Positions 1 through 5,181 of a stretch of DNA of 5,181 nucleotides are shown piece by piece; position 1 is the first letter of the stretch, and every line of letters starts with the position of its first letter. Source of the stretch: Planctomycetota bacterium. Its GTDB lineage: Bacteria; Planctomycetota; PUPC01; JACPCR01. The notes beneath the pieces were generated by a model. It saw only the letters and a list, made by a program, of their open reading frames with translations. It made no database searches and was not told where the DNA came from. The translations under genes and the position numbers were made by a program. The DNA lies in assembly GCA_030740295.1 (NCBI GenBank), contig JASLXP010001279.1, positions 1 to 5,181 on the forward strand, written 5' to 3'.

Positions 1-873
1 GTTCCCATCGATCTGCCAGTGCTGCGCATCGGCGGCGGACAGACCGATGCTCACCCTGACGAACAGGCGCTCGAAGACGCCGTCATTGCGGAACTGGTTG
101 CGGTGCAGCAGGGCGAATTACCCGCCTCAGCCAACGTGGCCATCGCTGCGTCGCAAGGCGAAACAGAGGGCGTCGAAATCGGATTTGAGATCCCCACTAA
201 AGAGGAGCAGGAGGAGCTCATTACCGAAGAAGCTCAACTGCCTGACCTGATCCCCTGGATGCATTACTCGAAGAACGCAAGAGTCAGAGTGGACCGGCAA
301 ACAGGCGAGAGGATCCTCAACTTTGCCGGTACGACCTCCAACCTTGGTGACGGCCCCCTGCGTATGGGCATCGGCGGCACGCCCGAAGAGGATTACCGGC
401 CCGCGCATCAGATCATTGAGAACGCGGATGGCTCGACGAGCGACCCGTTGGTCGGCTCTTTTTACTGGCACGCTGCCCCCGGTCACAACCACTATCACTT
501 TGATGATTTTGTTGAATATCGCCTGCGCGAAATCAACGAAGACGGATCGCCGGGCGACATCGTCGGCACGAGCCACAAGGCCGGGTTCTGTCTGATGGAT
601 TCACTGGTGCGCGATTCCGACCACCCCAACGCACCACTTACACCAAGATTCCGTGGCCTCAACTGCTACAAAGGCATCGAGCAAGGCATCTCACCAGGAT
701 GGGCCGACCATTACCCAGCGCGTCAGGGGCTCGAAACCCTTGACGGCCAATCCATCAACATCGAAGGCCTGCCCTCCGGAGAATACTTCCTCGAAATCGC
801 GGCAGACCCCAACGACGTGATACACGAATCCGACGAGACGAATAATGTCGGAAGAGTAAAGGTGACGATCTGA
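1..873 (+). CDS. Lysyl oxidase-like copper amine oxidase, 5'-partial
   Basis: Lysyl oxidases are copper enzymes that oxidise primary amines such as peptidyl lysine to aldehydes, using a lysyl-tyrosyl quinone (LTQ) cofactor made from their own residues. The frame is open to base 1. A GTG at 19 is the first possible start, but it lacks a ribosome-binding site and would leave no signal peptide, so I treat the gene as truncated by the window edge. Counting from that GTG, residues 1-73 are acidic and unassigned, and residues 74-284 form the catalytic domain. Visible are the copper motif GHNHYH (His156, 158, 160), preceded by WH (His151); SHKAGFCL with Lys187, the expected LTQ lysine; QGISPGWADHY with Tyr232, the expected LTQ tyrosine; cysteines 191 and 216; and the C-terminal ESDETNN signature that ends this domain in animal enzymes. 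It is probably exported, but the signal peptide would lie outside the window. The substrate is unknown. The family call is strong; amine oxidase activity is inferred from the conserved residues. Confidence 0.88.
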   Translation, partial: VPIDLPVLRIGGGQTDAHPDEQALEDAVIAELVAVQQGELPASANVAIAASQGETEGVEIGFEIPTKEEQEELITEEAQLPDLIPWMHYSKNARVRVDRQTGERILNFAGTTSNLGDGPLRMGIGGTPEEDYRPAHQIIENADGSTSDPLVGSFYWHAAPGHNHYHFDDFVEYRLREINEDGSPGDIVGTSHKAGFCLMDSLVRDSDHPNAPLTPRFRGLNCYKGIEQGISPGWADHYPARQGLETLDGQSINIEGLPSGEYFLEIAADPNDVIHESDETNNVGRVKVTI

Positions 874-941
874 AGCGGTGGAATGTCTAAGGGATCTCGG
901 CGCCACGCGAAGAGCCCAAGCGCATGTTCCTTCATTCCCAT

Positions 942-3737
942 CTACTTCAGCTTCGACAGAACCTGTGCGGCTTCGGCTGCCACCTGTCGGACGTTTGAAT
1001 CGCCATCGGATTGGGAGAGTTTCCGGAGTGGCTGGGCGAGTTCCTTGATGCCGGCGAACTGCGCGGCACGACATGCAGAGGCACGGACCAGGGCCTCCGT
1101 GTCCGTGAGGCCCTTCTCGATTTCTTTGCGTAAATCTGATTTGGCCACGCGGGCCAGTGTCTCGATTGCCCGGCTTCGCAGTACGGAGTTGTCTCCGTTC
1201 CAGACGGCTTTTAATGACTTCACCGTTGGTGTCCCGATTTGGATCAGAGCATCTGCTGCAACTGTTCGAACGGCATAATGGCTGTCACCAAGTGCACCGA
1301 TCAGCGCGTCGGTCGCCTTGTCGTCCTTGAGTCGGCCCAAGGCCATGGCTGCCCAGGTGCGGCAGGTATGGTTGGGATCCTCCAGCAGTTTCAGAAGCTC
1401 CGGTAAGGCTTCTTTATGTTCGAGGCGGCCGAGGCCCAAAGCCGCCGTTCCCCGAACTCGGTAGTTTTCGTCGGCCAGTCCGGCGGTCAGTGTTCCGATG
1501 GACTGGGGCGACTCAGTCTTCCCCAGCATGGAAAGGGCGCGGACACGGTCCTCGGCATCCCCTGTTTCGAAAACCTTCACGAGGGCTGGTGCCATTTCAG
1601 CACCCATCTGGGGGATGACGCTGTATGCGGCACCAAACGACATGTAGAACGGCTCGGCAAGGAGATGATCGATGAGCAAGGGTTCGGCTTCCTTCAGGTT
1701 TTTCTTCAGCACGGCCACGGCCTGTTCCTTTTCATCTTTCTTCGTTCGCCAATTGCTCAGCTTTTTCATTGCCTCTTCGACATTGCTGAGTGGTGCGACT
1801 GCATGTTGGCTCTTCTGCTGTGCAGGCTTGTCCACCTTGCGTGTGACCTTCATCCGTTTTGCATAAATGGCCTTGCCCTTTTCAGTGTCCAGTCCCACAC
1901 CGTCTTGTGCGCGTGTCCAGAGCGAGTTGTCCTTGCAGGGCTCGTACAGGTAGTAGTCCTTGCCGCCCGTGTCGATGAAGCCTCCGATACATCCAAACCC
2001 GCGCCTCTTAACGAACTGGCCGCCGCCCAGACTGTGACTGCGGGGGCGGCCCGTCAGGTAGACGTCGTTGCCTCCGTTATCGAAAAGGAATCCCATACCG
2101 GTCACCCCGCCGGAGCCGGACGAGAGGTGGCTCGACTTGTAGAGATCATTGCCACTGTAGTCGACCATCACTCCCGCGGAATAATCGTAGCCGCTGCCCT
2201 GGCAGGTGACGCCGCCGAGATAGGTATCGTTGCCTGCGTTGTCGAAGAGGCCCGCCACCGCAAAGTGAAAGCCAGAGCCCTGGGAATAGTGAAGCGCCTG
2301 GTAGTTATCATTGCCGTTCCCATCGATCAGCATCCCGAGCGCGAACCAATAACCGACTCCCTGCGCGATGGCTTCGCCGTAGTAGCTGTCGTGGCCCTGC
2401 AGATCGAGAAGAAGAGCGATGCCGCCGGACGTGTATTCACGGACACCACCGGCGAATCCCTGAGCAGCCGATGCTGAAAACTCTCGCGATGTCGACCAGC
2501 CCCCGTAGCGTCTTCCCGCGAAATATGAATCGTTGCCGGCGCGGTCAATGAGGAGGCCAAGCCCGCGAGTGACGGACGCGGCCTGGCCCATGCGGCGCAC
2601 GAAATAGCTGTCGTGACCTTCCAGATCGATCTGAATACCGATTCCCATGACACCGACGCCCGAAGCGATCTCCTGAGCGTTGTAGTCATCGCGACCGGCC
2701 TCGTCTATGGCGATCCCGACACCGAACAGGCCAACGCCCAAAGCGACGTCACGCGTGTTGTAGCGGTCGTCGCCTTCGCAATCGATAAAGATGCTGGCTC
2801 CGTGGATACCGGCCCCGAGAGCGCGGTCCGCGTCGGGAATGTAGGTGTCATCCCCGGCAAGCTCGATGACAGCCGTGCATCCTTTGCCGCCTCCGATTGC
2901 CGTGAAGTAGGTGTCATCGCCGCCAAGGTCGATCAGGAGCTGAGGCCGCGGACCTCTGATGATGGAGGAGTCATCCCCGGTAACCATTACCAGACCGGCC
3001 GGAGTTCTGAGCTCGAGCAGGATTCCGTCATCAATGCCTTTCTGTTCGGCCGCCCAGTTCTTCAGATTCTCCTTGGCGTTTTCGACATGCTCGGACCAGA
3101 CAGCAGCGGCAAGGAGGAGCTTGCCCAGTTTTACTTTTGCCGAAGCTTTGAACAGCGCGTGATTGGCCTTCTCGACGTTCTCGACGCCGCGGTGATGACG
3201 AACGAAATACTCATGGAGTGGGTATTCCTTTCGGTGCTCGACATCCTTTTGCTCGAACAGAACAGCACGCTCCTGCTTTGACAGTTGAACATAAGCCGTG
3301 TCTATGACCACATTGCAGTAGATGGCCGCGTCAACTAATTTGATCACCTCAACCGCCACGGCCTGAGGGAGCGCACGGTTGACCTTCTTGCGCCATCTGC
3401 TTTCCCTCCAACTGTGTTTCCTCTCGTCTTTCGGCAACGAAGGAATCGTGTCCAGCGCCACTTCCAGCCGCGAGGCGCCCAACTCGATCAGTTCCCGAAG
3501 AGTCGTCGCATTGCCAAGCTCTTCGCCCATCTGCTGAGCATAGTCCGGCAACTTGAGTGGTGCCGTCAGCATCTCGTCGACGCCCTTCAGAGCAAACGCA
3601 TCGCGGCGCCTGTAGTTCTTATCGAGAGTCACATCGGCACGGGTCATCTTGATGGCGCGAAGCGCGCGGTCCAGGAGATCTGGCTCGGCAATCACAGGCC
3701 CTGTAGAGCAAAGGAGGAACGAAAGGATCAAAGGCAT
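942..3737 (-). CDS. Secreted 27-residue-repeat (GNDxY) protein with C-terminal HEAT repeats
   Basis: This 931-residue protein is not one I can name. Residues 1-17 look like a signal peptide (hydrophobic, ending VIA before Glu18), although the n-region has no positive charge. Residues 20-240 are mostly helical and charged. Residues 267-598 carry G-[NDHRK]-D-x-Y motifs starting at 273, 295, 322, 348, 374, 401, 448, 475, 502, 529, 556 and 592; five consecutive ones are exactly 27 residues apart. Between motifs come a QGxG-like turn and a hydrophobic strand ending in Asp, a pattern expected of a beta-solenoid. Residues 615-650 are a basic linker, and 673-931 hold about eight HEAT/PBS-lyase-type helical repeats of about 31 residues. 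ATG 3737 is the only start available: an in-frame stop lies 45 bases upstream with no other start codon between. GGGA sits 8 bases before it. It is convergent with the lysyl oxidase gene, leaving a 68-base gap. A structural or binding role at the cell surface or in the periplasm is inference; no catalytic motif was seen. Confidence 0.9.
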   Translation of the reverse strand: MPLILSFLLCSTGPVIAEPDLLDRALRAIKMTRADVTLDKNYRRRDAFALKGVDEMLTAPLKLPDYAQQMGEELGNATTLRELIELGASRLEVALDTIPSLPKDERKHSWRESRWRKKVNRALPQAVAVEVIKLVDAAIYCNVVIDTAYVQLSKQERAVLFEQKDVEHRKEYPLHEYFVRHHRGVENVEKANHALFKASAKVKLGKLLLAAAVWSEHVENAKENLKNWAAEQKGIDDGILLELRTPAGLVMVTGDDSSIIRGPRPQLLIDLGGDDTYFTAIGGGKGCTAVIELAGDDTYIPDADRALGAGIHGASIFIDCEGDDRYNTRDVALGVGLFGVGIAIDEAGRDDYNAQEIASGVGVMGIGIQIDLEGHDSYFVRRMGQAASVTRGLGLLIDRAGNDSYFAGRRYGGWSTSREFSASAAQGFAGGVREYTSGGIALLLDLQGHDSYYGEAIAQGVGYWFALGMLIDGNGNDNYQALHYSQGSGFHFAVAGLFDNAGNDTYLGGVTCQGSGYDYSAGVMVDYSGNDLYKSSHLSSGSGGVTGMGFLFDNGGNDVYLTGRPRSHSLGGGQFVKRRGFGCIGGFIDTGGKDYYLYEPCKDNSLWTRAQDGVGLDTEKGKAIYAKRMKVTRKVDKPAQQKSQHAVAPLSNVEEAMKKLSNWRTKKDEKEQAVAVLKKNLKEAEPLLIDHLLAEPFYMSFGAAYSVIPQMGAEMAPALVKVFETGDAEDRVRALSMLGKTESPQSIGTLTAGLADENYRVRGTAALGLGRLEHKEALPELLKLLEDPNHTCRTWAAMALGRLKDDKATDALIGALGDSHYAVRTVAADALIQIGTPTVKSLKAVWNGDNSVLRSRAIETLARVAKSDLRKEIEKGLTDTEALVRASACRAAQFAGIKELAQPLRKLSQSDGDSNVRQVAAEAAQVLSKLK
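945..1721 (-). other. HEAT-repeat domain of the large secreted protein
   Basis: This segment encodes residues 673-931. Helix pairs recur with a period of about 31 residues. The clearest units run from about residue 743 to 835, each with a proline or aspartate turn followed by a VR or CR and an alanine-rich second helix (for example VRGTAALGLGRL and CRTWAAMALGRL). This is the typical look of PBS-lyase-type HEAT repeats, which form superhelical scaffolds for protein binding. Outer repeats (673-742 and 836-931) are more divergent. The fold is well supported by pattern; the binding partner is unknown. Confidence 0.8.
1944..2939 (-). repeat. Coding tandem repeat array, 27 residues (81 bp) per unit
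   Basis: This region encodes residues 267-598 of the large secreted protein. Twelve copies of a G-x-D-x-Y core are seen, with spacings of 22, 27, 26, 26, 27, 47, 27, 27, 27, 27 and 36 residues. The 47 equals one unit plus a 20-residue insertion (around residues 407-430), and the last step is also enlarged. A thirteenth, degenerate copy (GDDSS) may lie at residues 254-258. The units are conserved at glycine, Asn/Asp, Tyr, a central QGxG and the Asp before the next glycine, but differ clearly at DNA level, so the array is old and kept by selection rather than recently amplified. Confidence 0.85.
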
Positions 3738-3836
3738 GAGAAAAGTCCCGCGGAGTAAAGAGGACTGCGAACCGTGTTCGCGTCAGGGTCAGAGCGTAGC
3801 CGGCCGCGCTCGCAGAGCGTTTTTTCGATATTCTTG

Positions 3837-3865
3837 ATTAGGAGAAAGATTACGATAAAGATCAA
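3837..3865 (-). promoter_or_regulatory. Possible sigma70-type promoter for the repeat protein
   Basis: Read on the minus strand, TTGATC (3865-3860) lies 17 bases before CCTAAT (3842-3837), which matches TATAAT at four of six positions. It is about 100 bases upstream of ATG 3737. Chance matches of this quality are common in such A/T-rich repeats, so this is only a candidate. Confidence 0.2.
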
Positions 3866-3875
3866 GAGCCCAGAG
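3842..3875 (+). repeat. GAGAAAGATTA direct repeat, copy 1
   Basis: This 34-base stretch starts with GAGAAAGATTA and contains CAAGAGCCC. It matches the copy at 4126-4159 at 30 of 34 positions without gaps, in the same orientation and 284 bases away. Purine-rich GAT/AAG runs dominate it. It lies 105 bases upstream of the start of the minus-strand gene, so on that strand it falls in the likely promoter region. Confidence 0.75.
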
Positions 3876-3911
3876 GCATAATCATGCAGGATCACCTCTC
3901 TTTCTTGATCT
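3859..3911. repeat. Imperfect hairpin overlapping repeat copy 1
   Basis: AGATCAAGA at 3859-3867 is complementary to TCTTGATCT at 3903-3911. Inside that, AGAGG at 3872-3876 pairs with CCTCT at 3895-3899, separated by a small internal loop. The apical loop is 18 bases. Functional meaning is unknown. Confidence 0.5.
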
Positions 3912-3939
3912 CTCATACGGCCGTTGTCCGCAACCGAGG

Positions 3940-3980
3940 GATTCTTACCACAGATGGCTTTGCTATCTGTGGTAAGAATC
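3940..3980. repeat. Strong 19-bp hairpin with a three-base loop
   Basis: GATTCTTACCACAGAT (3940-3955) is a perfect inverted match of 3965-3980. The stem extends through one G-T and two G-C pairs to 19 bp (3940-3958 with 3962-3980), leaving TTT as loop. No T-run follows on either strand, so it does not look like an intrinsic terminator. It could be a palindromic intergenic repeat, a protein-binding site or part of a structured RNA. Confidence 0.85.
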
Positions 3981-4020
3981 TGTAGAGGTGCACGCACATG
4001 ACGCAGAAGTTCAGCAACAG

Positions 4021-4134
4021 ATCTTTCTCATAGTCGAATCGGGCCTCTCATGCGCAGTAAAACTGTCGCGTCTCAAATAGCGAAATGCGCGGCGGTAAGA
4101 CGCTATCTCGGCAATCCCGATTATAGAGAAAGAT
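4021..4134. repeat. Imperfect inverted repeat pair bounding 114 bp
   Basis: The left arm 4021-4043 holds ATCTTTCTCATA and AATCGGG. The right arm 4116-4134 holds CCCGATT and TATAGAGAAAGAT. The arms pair over 7 bp and then 12 bp, with a small bulge of unpaired bases between and one extra base in the right arm. The 72-base interior shows no gene. The layout resembles a small non-autonomous (MITE-like) element or a long-range RNA stem. No clear target-site duplication was recognised. Confidence 0.45.
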
Positions 4135-4159
4135 TAAGATAACGATTAAGAGCCCTGAG
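4126..4159 (+). repeat. GAGAAAGATTA direct repeat, copy 2
   Basis: This is the second copy of the 34-base repeat, with four substitutions relative to 3842-3875 (at repeat positions 12, 18, 23 and 31). It is also preceded by GATTA, as copy 1 is, with a one-base indel. It ends 52 bases before the start of the membrane protein gene. Its first nine bases are also the right arm of the inverted pair with 4021-4043. Confidence 0.75.
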
Positions 4160-4211
4160 CCAGACAACCTCAAGTTCGCAGCATCACTCCATCACCCCAC
4201 TCCTCTCAACC

Positions 4212-4631
4212 ATGCCTTACTCGCTGAAAGCCCTTCTCTTACCCGAAGAAGACCGCAGACTGCCTGGCGAACGCCACTGGCGAGTACTGCTGCGCACCGT
4301 GCACCTGGGCGCCGTCGCGGTTTTGCTCGGCGGGCATTACTTTGATATGCCGAAGGAAAAACTGATCGGTCCGCTGATCTGGACCGTTGCTTCGGGAGGT
4401 CTGTTTATCGCGCTCGAATCCTACGGTTCATTTGAATGGTTGTTCCAGGTCAGGGGGGTAGCCACCGTGCTGAAGATTCTGCTCATTCTGGCCGTGCCTT
4501 TTTTCTGGGAACAGCGAGTCTGGATTCTGATGGTAGTTTTAGTCATCGGTTCCACCTCATCCCACATGCCGGGCAAGTATCGGTATTACTCGCTGCTGCG
4601 AAAATCGGAAGGGGAGCAAAAGTATGGATGA
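4212..4631 (+). CDS. Small four-helix membrane protein, unknown function
   Basis: This 139-residue protein is hydrophobic, with four likely membrane helices at about residues 26-43, 52-70, 83-99 and 103-117. Fixed-looking features are RTVHLG (His31) and GGHYF (His42) in and after the first helix, a glutamate (Glu69) at the end of the second, the QVRG...LK stretch leading into the third, and a C-terminal SSHMPGKYRYYS (His118) followed by a charged tail. The histidine in the first helix followed by a GG is somewhat like CopD-type membrane proteins, but the protein is short and I would not assign that family firmly. ATG 4212 has no Shine-Dalgarno sequence; its context CAACC ATG is nearly identical to that of the next gene. 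The stop is 41 bases before queD, suggesting one transcription unit. Any link to queuosine synthesis or metal or pterin transport would be speculation. Confidence 0.8.
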   Translation: MPYSLKALLLPEEDRRLPGERHWRVLLRTVHLGAVAVLLGGHYFDMPKEKLIGPLIWTVASGGLFIALESYGSFEWLFQVRGVATVLKILLILAVPFFWEQRVWILMVVLVIGSTSSHMPGKYRYYSLLRKSEGEQKYG

Positions 4632-4650
4632 GAAATGCTCATCCATGAGC
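4624..4650. repeat. Hairpin across the stop codon of the membrane protein gene
   Basis: ATGGATGAG (4624-4632) pairs perfectly with CTCATCCAT (4638-4646), with a five-base loop. An alternative stem, GCTCAT (4637-4642) with ATGAGC (4645-4650), uses overlapping bases and excludes the first. The TGA stop at 4629-4631 lies inside the left arm. There is no T-run, so termination is unlikely; an effect on translation of the downstream gene or on mRNA stability is possible. Confidence 0.55.
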
Positions 4651-4674
4651 CATCAGCCACCAACTGCCAACCAT
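4640..4674 (+). repeat. Five degenerate heptamers leading into queD
   Basis: The spacer reads as CATCCAT, GAGCCAT, CAGCCAC, CAACTGC, CAACCAT, consensus CANCCAY. Positions 2 and 4 are invariant (A and C) and the last unit contains the first two bases of the queD ATG. The run leaves no room for a purine-rich ribosome-binding site. Confidence 0.5.
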
Positions 4675-5077
4675 GCTTTACCGCGTCACCAAGGTTATTG
4701 ATTTCTGTTACGGGCATCGTCTTCTGAATTATTCCGGCAAGTGCCGACACCTGCATGGCCACAACGGCCGGTTGGAGATCGATCTTGATTCCAACGCTCT
4801 TGATGAGCTCGGCATGGTCATGGACTTCGGCGACGTGAAAGCGGTGGTGAAAAGATGGATCGACGAAAACCTCGACCACCGGATGATCCTTCACCGGGAC
4901 GATCCGGCCGTTGAGTTTCTCAAACAGCAGAACGAGCCAATGTTCCTGATCGACACCAACCCGACGGCAGAATCGATCGCGGCCCTCATTTTCAACTTTG
5001 CGACGGACCAGGGGCTGCCAGTCAGCGAGGTGCGTCTGTGGGAGACCGCTTCTTCCTACGCCAGTTGCCGGGAGTAA
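4673..5077 (+). CDS. queD: 6-carboxy-5,6,7,8-tetrahydropterin synthase (QueD)
   Basis: QueD converts 7,8-dihydroneopterin triphosphate to 6-carboxytetrahydropterin, the first dedicated step toward preQ0 and queuosine of tRNA; it is cytosolic and zinc-dependent. The 134-residue protein has the whole family signature: His15 in YGHRL and CRHLHGH with catalytic Cys24 and zinc ligands His28 and His30; MDFGDVK at 50-56; LDH with Asp68 and His69 of the proton relay; NPTAES at 96-101; and Glu124 in LWETASSY, the pterin-binding glutamate. The length is normal (E. coli enzyme about 120). The C-terminal end has SSYAS where E. coli has a cysteine-bearing CTAGC, which is common variation. The ATG at 4673 fits the usual family N-terminus, though no Shine-Dalgarno sequence precedes it. 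A eukaryotic-type pyruvoyl-tetrahydropterin synthase role is less likely given the CxxxHGH arrangement. The partner genes queE, queC and folE are not in the window. Confidence 0.93.
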   Translation: MLYRVTKVIDFCYGHRLLNYSGKCRHLHGHNGRLEIDLDSNALDELGMVMDFGDVKAVVKRWIDENLDHRMILHRDDPAVEFLKQQNEPMFLIDTNPTAESIAALIFNFATDQGLPVSEVRLWETASSYASCRE

Positions 5078-5181
5078 GCTGCCGCAGTAATCGCAGAGGC
5101 TCGAACTCGCTCCCCTGATTCGCCTGGCACTGATTTGCCTGCCCTCCTACGGCAGCCTTCGGCCAGAACGAGCGTCTACCT
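5078..5181. other. Downstream flank of queD, no gene seen
   Basis: I see no coding frame with a recognisable product in these 104 bases. CTGCC (5139-5143) and GGCAG (5151-5155) can form a short GC-rich stem, followed by a small GCC-TTC-GGC inverted trio at 5155-5163. No T-run follows, so a terminator cannot be claimed. The end of the window may cut the start of another repeat or gene. Confidence 0.4.

Larger units (their letters stand above)
3738..4211. other. 474-base divergent intergenic region, repeat-rich
   Basis: I see no convincing gene here. The region must hold the promoters for the minus-strand repeat protein and probably for the plus-strand membrane protein/queD pair. It contains two 34-base direct repeat copies, a strong 19-bp hairpin, an imperfect hairpin at 3859-3911, and an inverted repeat pair at 4021-4043 and 4116-4134. 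The open frames that cross it run through these palindromes and resemble nothing known. The density of self-complementary sequence suggests a mobile or structured-RNA origin, but no transposase, tRNA or rRNA is present. Confidence 0.6.

Noticed and set aside
127..576. 149-codon minus-strand frame within the lysyl oxidase gene
   Set aside because: It overlaps a well-supported domain gene and shows no motif; it is a shadow frame.
874..941. Bidirectional terminator between the two convergent genes
   Set aside because: Only a 6-bp inverted match (GGAATG with CATTCC) 47 bases apart was found, with no T-run on either strand.
1416..2477. 353-codon open frame on the plus strand inside the repeat/HEAT gene
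   Set aside because: It is antisense to a strongly patterned coding sequence. Its long openness follows from the opposite strand's biased, repetitive codons, and its translation shows no domain.
1944..2939. Assignment of the GxDxY array to RTX calcium-binding nonapeptide repeats
   Set aside because: The motif words look alike (GGDDTY), but the period is 27 residues, not 9, and the tandem GGxGxD nonapeptides needed for RTX coils are absent.
3685..3737. Lipoprotein signal (Cys10) in the repeat protein
   Set aside because: The residues before Cys10 (FLL) do not fit a lipobox, and a type I cleavage after Ala17 fits better.
3806..3825. Short GC stem (CGCTC/GAGCG) followed by six T on the plus strand, like an intrinsic terminator
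   Set aside because: The stem is only five pairs plus one wobble pair, and no plus-strand gene ends upstream of it; it lies in the leader of the minus-strand gene.
3728..3997. 89-codon minus-strand frame with a hydrophobic stretch across the divergent region
   Set aside because: It runs through palindromes and repeats, overlaps the start of the large gene and has no supporting start signal or known relatives that I recognise. The hydrophobic run comes from the GAT/AAG-rich repeat read in reverse.

Overview
The window looks like an ordinary stretch of bacterial chromosome of moderately high GC. It carries four protein genes, no RNA genes, no CRISPR array and no transposase. The best guess for the source is an environmental bacterium of the PVC group, perhaps Verrucomicrobiota, Lentisphaerota or Planctomycetota. 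The pointers are a bacterial lysyl oxidase, a very large secreted repeat/HEAT protein, plus-strand starts without Shine-Dalgarno sequences, and GATTAAG-type intergenic repeats. This is an inference from style; there is no taxonomic marker in the window.

Layout. (1) 1-873, plus strand: the 3' part of a lysyl oxidase-like copper amine oxidase gene whose 5' end lies outside the window. The copper-site histidines and both residues that would form the lysyl-tyrosyl quinone cofactor are present. (2) 942-3737, minus strand, convergent with the first: a 931-residue exported protein. It has a helical N-terminal region, an array of at least twelve GNDxY repeats with a strict 27-residue period in its core, a basic linker, and about eight HEAT-type repeats at the C-terminus. 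I do not recognise this architecture as a named family, and it is the most interesting object here. (3) 3738-4211: a 474-base divergent intergenic region without a convincing gene. It is dense in structured repeats: a 19-bp hairpin, a 34-bp direct repeat, an inverted pair bounding about 114 bp, and a further imperfect hairpin. (4) 4212-4631, plus strand: a small four-helix membrane protein of unknown function. (5) 4673-5077, plus strand, 41 bases downstream: QueD (6-carboxytetrahydropterin synthase) of queuosine/7-deazaguanine synthesis. The last ~100 bases hold no recognisable gene.

The two secreted proteins are convergent, so their proximity does not by itself argue for a joint pathway. The membrane protein and queD are co-oriented and closely spaced and may be one transcription unit. 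A hairpin covers the stop codon of the first, and a run of degenerate heptamers leads into the start codon of the second.
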